Source: Coriobacteriia bacterium
Lineage (GTDB): Bacteria; Actinomycetota; Coriobacteriia; Anaerosomatales; Kmv31
Length of the DNA: 32,996 nucleotides
Direction of reading: 5' to 3'
Assembly (NCBI GenBank): GCA_014859305.1
Contig: JACUUM010000029.1
Location: 1 to 32,996 of the forward strand
The notes beneath the pieces were generated by a model, which worked only from the letters and a program-made list of their open reading frames with translations, ran no database searches and was not told the origin of the DNA. The first letter of the stretch is position 1. Every line of letters starts with the position of its first letter. The position numbers were made by a program, and so were the translations under genes. This document shows positions 6,571-14,627 of this stretch, in pieces.

Positions 6571-7860
6571 ATGAACGTCCTCATCCTCGGCGGCGGAGGC
6601 CGCGAGCACGCCATCGCCTGGGCGCTCTCGCGCTCGGAGCAGGATCCGAAGCCGAAGCTGATCGTCGCGCCGGGCAACGCGGGGACGGCGAAGCTCGGGC
6701 GCAACGTGACCGATCTCGACATCGAGGACCCGCAGGCCGTCGTGCGGTACGCGGTCGGGCAGTGCATCGACCTGGTCGTCGTCGGACCCGAGGCCCCTCT
6801 GGTCGCCGGCGTGGTGGACGCGCTCGAGGAGGAGGGGATCCGCACGCTCGGCCCTTCGGCGGCGGCCGCGCGGCTCGAGGGCTCCAAGTCCTTCGCCAAG
6901 GACGTCATGCGCCGCGCCGGCGTCCCCACGGGGGAATGGGCGGAGTTCACCGAGGAGGACGCCGCGCTCGCGTACCTGGAGGAGACCGGCGCTCCGGTGG
7001 TCGTGAAGGCCGACGGTCTCGCCGCGGGCAAGGGCGTCACTGTGGCGATGGACCTCGCCGGCGCTCGCGAGGCGGTGCACGAGTGCTTCTCGGGCCGCTT
7101 CGGCGAGGCGGGGCACAAGGTCGTCATCGAGGAGTACCTGGAGGGCCAGGAGGTCTCGCTGCTCGCGCTGACCGACGGGGTGTTCCTCGTGCCGCTGGCT
7201 CCGGCGCAGGACCACAAGCGCGCCTTCGACGGCGACACCGGCCCGAACACCGGCGGCATGGGCTGCTACTCGCCGGTGCCGGTGGTGGACGAGGAGGCGT
7301 TCGCGAAGATGGCCCAGGCCCTCGCCGCGGTCGTCTGGCAGATGGCCGACGACGGCAACCCGTACCGCGGCGTGCTCTACGGCGGCTTCATCCTCACCGA
7401 GGACGGCCCGAAGGTCCTGGAGTTCAACGCGCGACTCGGCGACCCGGAGTCCCAAGTCGTGCTCCCGCGCCTGCGCAGCGACCTTCTGGAGCTGGTGCTC
7501 GCCACGGTCGAGGGCAGGCTCGCGCACGCGGAGCCGGAGTGGAGCGACGACGTCGCCGTCACCGTGGTGCTCGCCTCGGGCGGCTACCCCGGCGCGTACC
7601 AGACCGGCAAGGCGATCGAGGGCCTGCACCACGCCGAGGAGGTCCCCGGCGTCACCGTCTTCCACGCGGGCACGCGCGAGAGCGAGGCCGCGAGCCTGAC
7701 GACGGCGGGGCGGGTGCTGAACGTCACCGCCCTGGCCCCGACGTTCGAGGAGGCCCGCGAGCGGGCGTACGAGGCCGTAGACCGTATCAAGTTCGAGGGG
7801 ATGCACTACCGGACCGACATCGGGCGGCGGGCGATCGTGCAGCAGCACGGGCAGAGCTAG
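6571..7860 (+). CDS. purD: Phosphoribosylamine-glycine ligase
   Basis: Catalyses the ATP-dependent joining of glycine to phosphoribosylamine, step two of purine synthesis. The protein has 429 residues. The N-terminal motif LILGGGGREHAIAW, the ATP-grasp region with PVVVKADGLAAGKGV, and the GARS signature GPNTGGMGCYSPVP are all present, and the C-terminal domain ends with YRTDIGRRAI. ATG 6571 follows GGAGGC. The next gene begins 24 nt downstream. purE lies one gene further on, so the locus groups two purine genes around a radical-SAM gene. Confidence 0.95.
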   Translation: MNVLILGGGGREHAIAWALSRSEQDPKPKLIVAPGNAGTAKLGRNVTDLDIEDPQAVVRYAVGQCIDLVVVGPEAPLVAGVVDALEEEGIRTLGPSAAAARLEGSKSFAKDVMRRAGVPTGEWAEFTEEDAALAYLEETGAPVVVKADGLAAGKGVTVAMDLAGAREAVHECFSGRFGEAGHKVVIEEYLEGQEVSLLALTDGVFLVPLAPAQDHKRAFDGDTGPNTGGMGCYSPVPVVDEEAFAKMAQALAAVVWQMADDGNPYRGVLYGGFILTEDGPKVLEFNARLGDPESQVVLPRLRSDLLELVLATVEGRLAHAEPEWSDDVAVTVVLASGGYPGAYQTGKAIEGLHHAEEVPGVTVFHAGTRESEAASLTTAGRVLNVTALAPTFEEARERAYEAVDRIKFEGMHYRTDIGRRAIVQQHGQS

Positions 7861-7884
7861 CGGGAGCGGGGGCGGGACGGCGCC

Positions 7885-9291
7885 ATGCTCTCCGAGCGCA
7901 TCGTCAGCGCGGTCATGCGCGTGCTCAACGAGCGCTACCTGGCGATCGGACACGAGCCCGGCTTGCGGCTGCCCGACCCGGATCCGGGCAAGACCTACAT
8001 GCTCTACGCCCACGTGCCCTTCTGCGAGCGGCTATGCCCGTACTGCTCCTTCAACCGCTTCCCCTTCGAAGAGGACCGCGCCCGGGCGTACTTCCGCCGG
8101 CTGCGCGAGGAGATGCGCATGGTGGCCGACCGGGGCTTCCGGTTCGGGTCGCTCTACGTCGGCGGGGGCACGCCGACGATCCTCGTGGACGAGCTGTGCG
8201 AGACCCTGGACCTGGCGCGCGAGCTCTTCGGCGAGCTCGAGGTCTCGTCCGAGACGAACCCGAACCATCTGATCGAGGAGGTGGTGGAGCCGCTGTCCGG
8301 CCGCGTCCACCGCTTCTCGGTGGGCGTGCAGTCCTTCGACGACACGCTCCTGCGGCAGATGGACCGCTACGACAAGTACGGCGGCGGCGCGGAGACCCTG
8401 GCGGCGATCGAGCGGACCGCGGGCAGGTTCCGCTCGCTGAACGTGGACCTGATCTTCAACTTCCCGAGCCAGACGGGCGAGATGCTGGCGCGCGACGTCG
8501 AGATGCTGAAGGTCTCCGGAGCCGACCAGGTCACGTTCTACCCGCTGATGGCCTCTCCCGCCGTGCGCCGCACGCTCGCCGAGACCGTCGGCAAGGTGGA
8601 CTACACGCGGGAGGCGCGCTACTACGCGTCACTGTCCCAGGACCTCCTTCCGGACTTCGAACCGTCCTCGGCTTGGTGCTTCTCCCGCACGAGGCACGAC
8701 GACGCCGGCGCGCGCGAGGAGATGATCGACGAGTACATCGTCGACTACGACGAGTACGTCGGCATCGGCTCGGGGGCGTTCTCCTTCCTCGACGGCGCGA
8801 TACGGGTCGACACCTTCTCGCTCAACGAGTACGACGCGCTGGTGGGCGCCGGCGAGATGGCCGTCACGGGCGTGAGGCGCTTCTCGAGGCGGGAGCTGAT
8901 GCGCTACCGCTTCCTGATGGGGCTCTTCGGCCTGCGGCTCGACAAGCGGGCCTTCGCGCGCGACTTCGAGGTGCCGATCGAGCGCGGGCTGCTGCCGGAG
9001 GTGTCGTTCATGCGCGCCGTGGGCGCGTTCGCCCGCGACGACGATGTGGCGTTCACGCTCACCGAGAAGGGCCGGTACCTGCTGGTCGCGATGATGCGCG
9101 AGTTCTTCGCGGGCGTGAACAACGTGCGTGACCAGGCACGCGAGGCGCTTCCCGCCGACGAGCGCGAGCTGCTCTTCGGCGAGGGCGAGGAGTCGGCTCC
9201 GGCCGCCGACTGCGTGCCCGACGAGGCGCACCTGGTCTCCGAGGCCGCGATGCAGACCGAGGACTCGCGCGGAGCGGCGCCGGGACGGTAG
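7885..9291 (+). CDS. HemW/HemN-like radical-SAM protein
   Basis: A radical S-adenosylmethionine protein of 468 residues, longer than HemW (about 380). The cluster-binding motif is CERLCPYC (Cys47, 51, 54), followed by the SAM-binding GGGTPT and the family features FSVGVQSFDD and LIFNFPSQTGEM. These place it in the coproporphyrinogen oxidase-like branch, whose members include heme chaperones and anaerobic oxidases. The C-terminal third contains the usual HemN_C-like winged region (FTLTEKGRYLLVAMMREFF). An acidic tail of about 50 residues follows. I cannot decide between heme handling and another reaction. It sits between purD and purE in the same direction. Confidence 0.82.
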   Translation: MLSERIVSAVMRVLNERYLAIGHEPGLRLPDPDPGKTYMLYAHVPFCERLCPYCSFNRFPFEEDRARAYFRRLREEMRMVADRGFRFGSLYVGGGTPTILVDELCETLDLARELFGELEVSSETNPNHLIEEVVEPLSGRVHRFSVGVQSFDDTLLRQMDRYDKYGGGAETLAAIERTAGRFRSLNVDLIFNFPSQTGEMLARDVEMLKVSGADQVTFYPLMASPAVRRTLAETVGKVDYTREARYYASLSQDLLPDFEPSSAWCFSRTRHDDAGAREEMIDEYIVDYDEYVGIGSGAFSFLDGAIRVDTFSLNEYDALVGAGEMAVTGVRRFSRRELMRYRFLMGLFGLRLDKRAFARDFEVPIERGLLPEVSFMRAVGAFARDDDVAFTLTEKGRYLLVAMMREFFAGVNNVRDQAREALPADERELLFGEGEESAPAADCVPDEAHLVSEAAMQTEDSRGAAPGR

Positions 9292-9312
9292 CCGCGCCGG
9301 GGCCGCGGCCTC

Positions 9313-9318
9313 GGGTAC
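9313..9318 (+). promoter_or_regulatory. GGGTAC box upstream of purE
   Basis: GGGTACACTT lies 36 nt before the purE GTG. It could be a sigma-B-type -10 box or a TACACT-type sigma-A -10. It is one of a series of similar boxes in the window. Confidence 0.35.
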
Positions 9319-9353
9319 ACTTGCCGCGTAGCCGCTTCGCCGAGGAGGTTCCC

Positions 9354-9815
9354 GTGGCCGACACCCTGCTGGTTGGCATCGTGATGGGCTCGAAGTCCGA
9401 CATCGACGTGATGCAGGACTGCGCCGACGAGCTCGACGCGCTCGGCGTGCCGTACGAGATGCTGGTGGCCTCCGCGCACCGCAACCCGCGGCGCGTGCAC
9501 GAGTGGGCGTCGGGCGCGGCCGGCCGCGGGCTGAAGGTGCTCGTCGCCGCCGCCGGCAAGTCGGCGCACCTCGCCGGGGTCGTGGCGGCTTTCACGCCGC
9601 TGCCGGTGATCGCCGTGCCGATGAGGACCTCGGACCTCGGCGGGCTCGACTCGCTGCTGTCGATGGTGCAGATGCCCACCGGCGTGCCGGTGGCCTGCGT
9701 GGCGATCGACGGCGCCAGGAACGCGGCGATCCTCGCGACGCAGATCCTCGGCGTGGAGATGCCCCGCTATCGCGAGGCGGTCCAGGCGCTCAAGGCGCAG
9801 ATGGCCGAGGGGTAG
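9354..9815 (+). CDS. purE: N5-carboxyaminoimidazole ribonucleotide mutase
   Basis: Moves the carboxyl group of N5-CAIR to give CAIR in purine synthesis. It has 153 residues, typical of class I PurE. The motifs GSKSD, SAHRNP and GLDSLLSMVQMPTGVPVA are canonical. The active-site loop usually written AGGAAHLPG reads AGKSAHLAG, keeping the catalytic His but changing the second Gly to Lys and the Pro to Ala. GTG 9354 has a strong CGAGGAGG site. It converges with the PRC-barrel gene. No purK is in the window. Confidence 0.92.
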   Translation: MADTLLVGIVMGSKSDIDVMQDCADELDALGVPYEMLVASAHRNPRRVHEWASGAAGRGLKVLVAAAGKSAHLAGVVAAFTPLPVIAVPMRTSDLGGLDSLLSMVQMPTGVPVACVAIDGARNAAILATQILGVEMPRYREAVQALKAQMAEG

Positions 9816-9846
9816 CCGCAGCGCCTCGCGGACCCCGAGGGGTAGG

Positions 9847-10197
9847 TCACCGCTCGCCTTGGCCGCCCTCGGCCCCGCCCATGCGGTAGTGACGGTACAG
9901 CGCTTCCTTCTCGTCGTGCGTCAGCGAGCCGTGCACCTGCACGGGAGGCGCGCTCATCACCTCGTCCTCGGCGAAGGGCACGCGCATCGTCTTGTCGTCC
10001 ACGGTCTCCATCTCGGCGAGGGGGACGAGGCTCTCGCGCTTGCGCAACAGGCCGCGGCTGACATGCCCCCACTCCGGTTCGCCGCTGCGGCTGTCGTAGA
10101 AGATGTCGTCGATCTGGCCGATCTGCTGTCCGTCGCGGTCCACGAGCGTGCGCCCGCTCCATGTCATGACGTCGGCGCGCGTCATCCCTCTGGGCAT
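9847..10197 (-). CDS. PRC-barrel domain protein
   Basis: A 116-residue cytoplasmic protein. Residues 8-80 fit a PRC-barrel: TLVDRDGQQIGQIDDIFYD, a WGHVSRGLL strand and SLVPLAEMETVDDKTMRVP. The C-terminal HGSLTHDEKEALYRHYRMG is the extra helical piece found in actinobacterial PRC-barrel proteins of the stress-response type. Function is unknown; the fold is a small beta-barrel that binds partners or RNA. ATG 10197 follows GGGAGGTC. A GGGTAT box lies 64 nt upstream with GTAG 14 nt before it. Confidence 0.8.
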   Translation of the reverse strand: MPRGMTRADVMTWSGRTLVDRDGQQIGQIDDIFYDSRSGEPEWGHVSRGLLRKRESLVPLAEMETVDDKTMRVPFAEDEVMSAPPVQVHGSLTHDEKEALYRHYRMGGAEGGQGER

Positions 10198-10260
10198 GGC
10201 GGGGACCTCCCCTCGTCGCCGGTCCGGCAGGCGTCTGGCGGCCCGCCGTTCCCTCTGTGG

Positions 10261-10284
10261 ATACCCAGCCCGCACGGAGGCTAC
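10261..10284 (-). promoter_or_regulatory. Sigma-B-like promoter candidate for the PRC-barrel gene
   Basis: On the minus strand GTAG (10284-10281) is followed after 14 nt by GGGTAT (10266-10261). The sigma-B consensus is GTTT, 13-16 nt, GGGTAT. The -35 half matches at only two of four bases. Confidence 0.4.
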
Positions 10285-11471
10285 GCCGCTCCCGACCAGC
10301 GGTTCCCCGGTCCCAGGTCGAACAGGTACAGCCCCGTCTCCACCGCGCCGTTGAAGAGCGTGTAGCGCTTGTGCGAGCGCAGACCGACCGCGCGCGCGAG
10401 CTCGGGTCCCGCCGTGAACACGGCGGCGCGCCAGCCCTCGCCGAACCCGGCGAGCCGCTGCCCCAGCAGCGCGTAGAGCTCGCGGAGGTCCTCGACACGG
10501 CCGAGCCTCTCGCCGTGCGGCGGGTTCGTCACCACGAGTCCCGGCCTCGCCCCGGCCGGCGGCGCGAACGCCTCGAGCGCCGCGGCCTCGACGCGCACCC
10601 GCTCACCCAGCCCCGCTCGTCGCACGCAAGCCCGCGCGAGCTCGACCGCCCGCGGGTCCACGTCGCTCCCCGCGATCGGCGGCAGACAGCCGCGGCCGGC
10701 CTCGGCGCGCTCGTCGGCGTCGTCCAGCAGCGACGCCCATGCGTCCGCGTCGTGCCCCAGCCAGCGCTCGAAGCCCCAGCGCTGCCGCAGCAGCCCCGGC
10801 GCCTGGTCGGCCGCGATGAGCGCTCCCTCGACGAGCAGCGTCCCCGAGCCGCACATCGGGTCGAGCAACGGTCCTCCGCGCGCCGCGGTGTCCGGCCACC
10901 CGGCGCGCACGAGGATCGCGGCGGCGAGGTTCTCCTTCAGCGGCGCGACGGCCTGCTCGCCGGGCGTCCGGTAGCCCCTGCGGTGCAGCGGCTCGCCCGA
11001 CAGGTCGATCGCGAGCGTCCCGCGCTCCCGGTGCAGCCGCAGGTTCAACCGCACGTCCGGGCGCTCGAGGTCCACGGAGGGACGCCGGCCCTCCCGCTCG
11101 CGAAGCCGGTCGACGACGGCGTCCTTGACCCGCCGCGCGGCGAAGCCGGTGTGCGTGAGCCCCGCGGTCCGCCCGACGGCGTCCACAGCGAGCGTGCCGT
11201 CGGCGGATACGTGCTCCTCCCAGGGCACCGCCGCCACTCCCGCGTAGAGCTCGTCCGCGTCGGCAGCCGGGAACTCGGCCAGGACGAGCAGCACGCGGCT
11301 GGCGAGGCGCGACCACAGGCACGCCCGGTAGCCGGTGACCGGGGGCCCTCGGAACGTGACCGCGGCGCGCGTCTCGCGCACGTCCTCGGCGCCGAGGGCG
11401 CGAAGCTCCTCGGCGAGGATCTGCTCGACGCCCTTGGGGCAGGTCGCGGCGTATGCCAGGCTCCCGGTCAC
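10281..11471 (-). CDS. RlmL-type THUMP/methyltransferase
   Basis: A 396-residue class I RNA guanine-N2 methyltransferase of the RlmL/Trm14 type. It has an N-terminal ferredoxin-like and THUMP region (YAATCPKGVEQILAEEL, HTGFAARRVKDAVVDRLR) and a Rossmann domain with DPMCGSGTLLVEGALIAADQ as motif I and NPPHGERLG as motif IV. Motif IV is normally NPPYGERL; the Tyr is His here. The RlmK half found in the enterobacterial fusion is absent, as is usual outside gammaproteobacteria. GTG 11471 is the first start after an in-frame TAG. The likely substrate is 23S rRNA at the G2445-equivalent. Confidence 0.87.
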   Translation of the reverse strand: MTGSLAYAATCPKGVEQILAEELRALGAEDVRETRAAVTFRGPPVTGYRACLWSRLASRVLLVLAEFPAADADELYAGVAAVPWEEHVSADGTLAVDAVGRTAGLTHTGFAARRVKDAVVDRLREREGRRPSVDLERPDVRLNLRLHRERGTLAIDLSGEPLHRRGYRTPGEQAVAPLKENLAAAILVRAGWPDTAARGGPLLDPMCGSGTLLVEGALIAADQAPGLLRQRWGFERWLGHDADAWASLLDDADERAEAGRGCLPPIAGSDVDPRAVELARACVRRAGLGERVRVEAAALEAFAPPAGARPGLVVTNPPHGERLGRVEDLRELYALLGQRLAGFGEGWRAAVFTAGPELARAVGLRSHKRYTLFNGAVETGLYLFDLGPGNRWSGAA

Positions 11472-11561
11472 CCGGTCACCCTACCACTCTCGAGGGTCCT
11501 CCTCACGGAGCGCCCGGGGCGCTCGCGCAGGCTGACGGGCGCGCCGGCGGCCGCCGTCCGG

Positions 11562-11966
11562 TCAGGGAGCCGGCCGGCCACCGAGCACGAGCACGGTCCC
11601 GGCGGTGGCCTGCACGGGGTACGACTCGGCGACGGGTCCGGTGAACCATACGGCCACGCGGTCGCCTCCGCGGATGTCCTCGGCGGTCCCGGTCCGAGGG
11701 TCTCGAGCCGAGCCGGTGAAGACCCTCGTGTCGCGCGTCACCCGCACGCTGGCCGCGTCGTACTCGCCGCCCGAGGGGAAGCCGCGCTCCTCGAGCCGGT
11801 CCCTCACCAGCATGGTGAGCGTGGTGCCGTCGCTCGAAGCGCGCTCCAGCGACTCGACCTCGCCTACTATCGAGGGCGCCGTGGACGGCACGTCGCGTGC
11901 GCACGCCGTCAGGGCCGGCGTCACGATGAGGAGCGTCAGCGCGCCGGCGAGCAGGAGGCGGTTCAC
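11562..11966 (-). CDS. Small lipoprotein (paralogue A)
   Basis: A 134-residue exported protein. The signal peptide RLLLAGALTLLIVTPA ends in a lipobox LTAC, so the mature chain starts with Cys and is lipid-anchored outside the membrane. The mature part has the pattern GEVESLERASSDGTTLTMLV, RVTRDTRVFTG, IRGGDRVAVWF and GTVLVLGG, an OB-fold-like beta protein as in DUF3221-type lipoproteins. GTG 11966 follows an AAGGAG site at ideal spacing. The gene upstream encodes a paralogue with the same layout, so the two arose by tandem duplication. Function is unknown. Confidence 0.75.
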   Translation of the reverse strand: MNRLLLAGALTLLIVTPALTACARDVPSTAPSIVGEVESLERASSDGTTLTMLVRDRLEERGFPSGGEYDAASVRVTRDTRVFTGSARDPRTGTAEDIRGGDRVAVWFTGPVAESYPVQATAGTVLVLGGRPAP

Positions 11967-12057
11967 ATCGGGCTCCTTCCGCATCCTCCGCATCCCGGTC
12001 GAGCATGTTCGACGCATCCATGCAGGATCGGGTTCGCTCAAGGGCGCAGGATGTCCC

Positions 12058-12453
12058 CTAGCCGCCGTCCAGGACGAGGACGGCGCCGGCGCGGATGCGG
12101 GCAGGGCAGTTGAGTGCCACGTCCCCCGCGTGCCACACCATGACCTCGTCGCCGAGCCGGATCGCGTCGGGCCCCCGCACATCGGCGGCGCGCCTGCCCC
12201 CGGTCAGGATGACGGCGTCCTCCGGCACGCTCACTACCGCGCACCCCAGCGCCTCGCCCTCCACGGGCGGGCCCTCCACCTTCAGCGTGAGCACGCACCC
12301 GTCCTCGAACGGCTCCGCGACGTCCTCGACCCGGCCGGTGATCGACGGCGTCTCCTCGGGCGGCCGCACGCGCTGCGCGCATCCGGCAAGCGCGGACAGA
12401 ACGAGAGCCGATGCCAGCATCGCGGCGGCCGTCGACCTGCCTGAACCTGCCAT
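12058..12453 (-). CDS. Small lipoprotein (paralogue B)
   Basis: A 131-residue exported protein with the signal peptide AAAMLASALVLSALAGC, whose LAGC is a lipobox. The mature region parallels its neighbour: SITGRVEDVAEPFEDGCVLTL, PEDAVILTGG, IRLGDEVMVWHAG and GAVLVLDGG. Three extra cysteines (in FEDGC, LGC and LNC) are not shared with paralogue A. ATG 12453 follows GGGAGGG; a longer open frame upstream runs antisense to the NAD(P)-binding gene and is rejected. It lies 91 bp upstream of paralogue A in the same direction. Confidence 0.72.
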   Translation of the reverse strand: MAGSGRSTAAAMLASALVLSALAGCAQRVRPPEETPSITGRVEDVAEPFEDGCVLTLKVEGPPVEGEALGCAVVSVPEDAVILTGGRRAADVRGPDAIRLGDEVMVWHAGDVALNCPARIRAGAVLVLDGG

Positions 12454-12519
12454 TCCGTTCGCCCTCCCTCCGTCGCGACCCGCGGTTCCTACCCCGGACG
12501 CGAGGAGAAGCGACGCCGG

Positions 12520-12596
12520 CTCGCCCGCGTCCTCGGGTATCCTTGTGCGCGTACGGCTCCTCGCCCGCCTCGTCCGGGTATGCTCAGGCGCGTACG
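12520..12596 (+). repeat. Tandem pair of promoter-like repeats
   Basis: Two near-identical units, 12520-12555 and 12560-12596, each contain CTCGCCCGC, then GGGTAT (12535-12540 and 12576-12581), and end in GCGCGTACG. The period is about 40 bp. The duplicated unit carries a -10-like box, so the downstream gene may have two promoters or a duplicated control site. Confidence 0.6.
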
Positions 12597-12614
12597 CGTG
12601 CCGAGGAGGGACGG

Positions 12615-13238
12615 ATGCGGCTTCTCGTGGTGGTCGCCTCGAGCGGGGTGGGGCGCGAGATCGTGGAGCAGGGGCTCGGGCACGGCCACGAGATCGCGGC
12701 CTTCGTGCACGGCCCCCCACCCGAGCTCGCGCGTGAGCGCCTGCGCGTGCTGGGCGGCGACGCGCGCGACCGCGACGCCCTCGCTCGCGCCGCCGCGGGT
12801 GCGGAAGCGGTGCTGGCGGCCTTCGGCGGGCCCGACGCCTCATGTCGCTCGAAGCTCTGCTCGGACGCCATGTCCTCGGTCGTCTCGGCGATGAAGCTGC
12901 AGCGGGTGAGGCGGCTCGTCGCGCTCTCGGCCGCCGGTGTCGGCGAGAGCCGGGCGTCCGTCCCGCCGGCACAACGTCTCAGGATCGCCACCAGCCGGCG
13001 TGAGGCCTACACCGACCTGGGGCGCATGGAGGAGGTCGTGCTGTTCTCGGGGCTGGACTGGACGGTGGTCCGGCCGGCCGAGCTCAGCGACGGTCCGCTC
13101 ACCGGTCTGTACCGCGTGCGCGACAACGTGCTGCCGGAGCGCGGAAGGACGATCTCGCGGGCCGACGTCGCCGCGCTCATGCTCAAGGCGCTGTCCAGCG
13201 AGCGCTACGTCGGGCGCATCATCGCCCCGGCTGACTAG
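12615..13238 (+). CDS. NAD(P)-binding Rossmann protein (NmrA/SDR-like)
   Basis: A 207-residue atypical short-chain dehydrogenase of the NAD(P)H-binding type. The dinucleotide loop, usually GATGxxG, reads ASSGVGREIV, so two glycines are altered. The rest fits: LRVLGGDARDRDALARA, AVLAAFGG, LVALSAAGVG, and the late strand TVVRPAELSDGPLTG. No Tyr-x-x-x-Lys pair is evident, as in NmrA-like regulators. It may sense or use NADPH without classical catalysis. ATG 12615 has a GAGGAGGG site. The upstream region is the tandem GGGTAT repeat. Confidence 0.78.
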   Translation: MRLLVVVASSGVGREIVEQGLGHGHEIAAFVHGPPPELARERLRVLGGDARDRDALARAAAGAEAVLAAFGGPDASCRSKLCSDAMSSVVSAMKLQRVRRLVALSAAGVGESRASVPPAQRLRIATSRREAYTDLGRMEEVVLFSGLDWTVVRPAELSDGPLTGLYRVRDNVLPERGRTISRADVAALMLKALSSERYVGRIIAPAD

Positions 13239-13367
13239 CCGGCCCGGCCGTCGCGCCGCCGCCCTCCCGGCTCCATTCTGCTAGAGTGATGGGCCGGGAC
13301 CGCCGGTCGCCCAGGGCGCCCGGCAGCGCCCGCCGCCCGCGTCCTACGCCCGCCGAGGAGGGACCGC

Positions 13368-14240
13368 ATGCTGTCGATCGCCCTGCCCAAAGGGAGCCTG
13401 GAGGAGCAGACGATGCTCCTGTTCGCTCAGGCCGACCTCCAGGTCAAGAAGTCGAGCCGAGCGTACAACCCCACCATCGACGACCCCCGGGTCGGCAAGG
13501 TGAAGATCCTTCGCCCGCAGGAGATCCCCGGATTCGTCGCGGAGGGCTACTTCGACCTGGGCATCTCCGGACACGACTGGGTGACCGAGTCCGGAGCCGA
13601 CGTGGTGGAGGTCGCCGAGCTGCCCTACGCCAAGACCGGCGCGGGCGTCGTCAACATGGTGCTCGCCGTCCCCGAGGACGCGCCGGTGGGCTCCGCGCAG
13701 GACGTCGCGCCGGGCAGCCGCATCTCCACCGAGTTCCCGAACATCACCAAGGCCTATTTCGACCGGCTCGGCATCCCCGTGGAGGTGCACTTCTCCTATG
13801 GCGCCACCGAGGCGAAGGTACCGGAGCTGATGGACGCCCTCGTCGACCTCACCGAGACCGGCGCGACGCTCCGGCGCAACGGCTTGCGGATCGTCGAGAC
13901 GCTGATGACCTCCACCACGCGCCTGTTCGCGAGCCGGGACGCCTGGGAGGATCCGGACAAGCGCCGCGAGATCGAGGAGATCCGCACGCTGCTCCTCGGC
14001 GTGATCGAGGCTCGGGGGCGCGTCCTGCTGTCGATGAACGTCTCCGAGGACAAGCTCGACGCCGTGGTGGCTCAGCTGCCCGCCATGAAGCGGCCCACCG
14101 TCAACCGGCTCTACGCGGTGGACTACCTCGAGGTGACGACCGTGGTCGACAAGGCCGGCGTGAACATCCTCATCCCCAAGCTCAAAGCGGCCGGCGCCGA
14201 GGACATCCTCGAGCTTGCGATCTCCAAGATAGTGCGCTGA
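13368..14240 (+). CDS. hisG: ATP phosphoribosyltransferase, long form
   Basis: First enzyme of histidine synthesis, joining ATP and PRPP. It has 290 residues, the long hexameric type. The start IALPKGSLEEQTM, the specificity region GYFDLGISGHDWV, and the PRPP motif region GATEAKVPELMDALVDLTETG are visible. The C-terminal 75 residues (VLLSMNVSEDKLDAVVAQLP to the end) form the ACT-like regulatory domain that binds histidine for feedback inhibition. ATG 13368 follows CGAGGAGG. No other his genes are adjacent. A TAGAGT -10-like box lies at 13282-13287. Confidence 0.95.
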   Translation: MLSIALPKGSLEEQTMLLFAQADLQVKKSSRAYNPTIDDPRVGKVKILRPQEIPGFVAEGYFDLGISGHDWVTESGADVVEVAELPYAKTGAGVVNMVLAVPEDAPVGSAQDVAPGSRISTEFPNITKAYFDRLGIPVEVHFSYGATEAKVPELMDALVDLTETGATLRRNGLRIVETLMTSTTRLFASRDAWEDPDKRREIEEIRTLLLGVIEARGRVLLSMNVSEDKLDAVVAQLPAMKRPTVNRLYAVDYLEVTTVVDKAGVNILIPKLKAAGAEDILELAISKIVR

Positions 14241-14242
14241 GA

Positions 14243-14260
14243 CGGACGCGCCGTCGTCCG
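14243..14260 (+). terminator. Weak hairpin after hisG
   Basis: CGGACG (14243-14248) and CGTCCG (14255-14260) form a 6-bp GC stem with a 6-nt loop right after the hisG stop. There is no T-run, so intrinsic termination is uncertain. Confidence 0.25.
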
Positions 14261-14351
14261 CTTCCCCGAGGGCGGCGGGTGTGAGATTCTACCGGGGTGC
14301 CGTGGCGTCCGGCGCGGCGGCCTGGGATCCGGTCTGCAGGGGGAGGCGCGG

Positions 14352-14627
14352 ATGCGTCCTGAGGAGATGCTCACGCTCGGCGTGACCGTGATGCTGCTCC
14401 CCGTCGTGATCCTGACGCTCAGGGGGCTGTCGATCCCCGGGTCACGCTTCCTTCAGTGGTCGTACGCGGCGATGCTCGTCTCGCACCTCGCCACGAACGT
14501 CGAGGCCTACGTGCTCCCCGATGCGTTCAACCTCCTCGAGCACGCCGCCGTCGGCGCCGCCGGTGTCCTGTTCGCTCTCGGCATCGTCGCCTTCGCGCGC
14601 CGAGAGTGGGAGGGCGAGCCGGAATGA
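14352..14627 (+). CDS. Small three-helix membrane protein, upstream partner of PAS protein
   Basis: A 91-residue membrane protein with three hydrophobic stretches: about 7-24 (LGVTVMLLPVVILTL), 34-52, and 61-82 (EHAAVGAAGVLFALGIVAF). The sequence FNLLEHAAVG resembles SNMLEHGIG in the next protein and the LEH segment of membrane-sensor domains in archaeal and bacterial kinases. It has no catalytic domain. Its stop overlaps the next gene's ATG (ATGA), so the two are translationally coupled and probably interact in the membrane. Confidence 0.65.
   Translation: MRPEEMLTLGVTVMLLPVVILTLRGLSIPGSRFLQWSYAAMLVSHLATNVEAYVLPDAFNLLEHAAVGAAGVLFALGIVAFARREWEGEPE

Noticed and set aside
5907-7259. A longer pyrE start
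   Set aside because: The extension lies opposite purD; ATG 6473 has a ribosome site and gives the normal length.
5889-9131. A very long forward open frame over the pyrE-purD-radical-SAM region
   Set aside because: It runs in a shadow frame of three well-supported genes, with Arg/Gly/Ala-rich content and no domain.
9805-9846. CCGAGGGGTAG direct repeat and a small CCTCG/CGAGG hairpin between purE and the PRC-barrel gene
   Set aside because: The stem is only 5 bp without a T-run, and the repeat is short in GC-rich DNA, so chance is likely.
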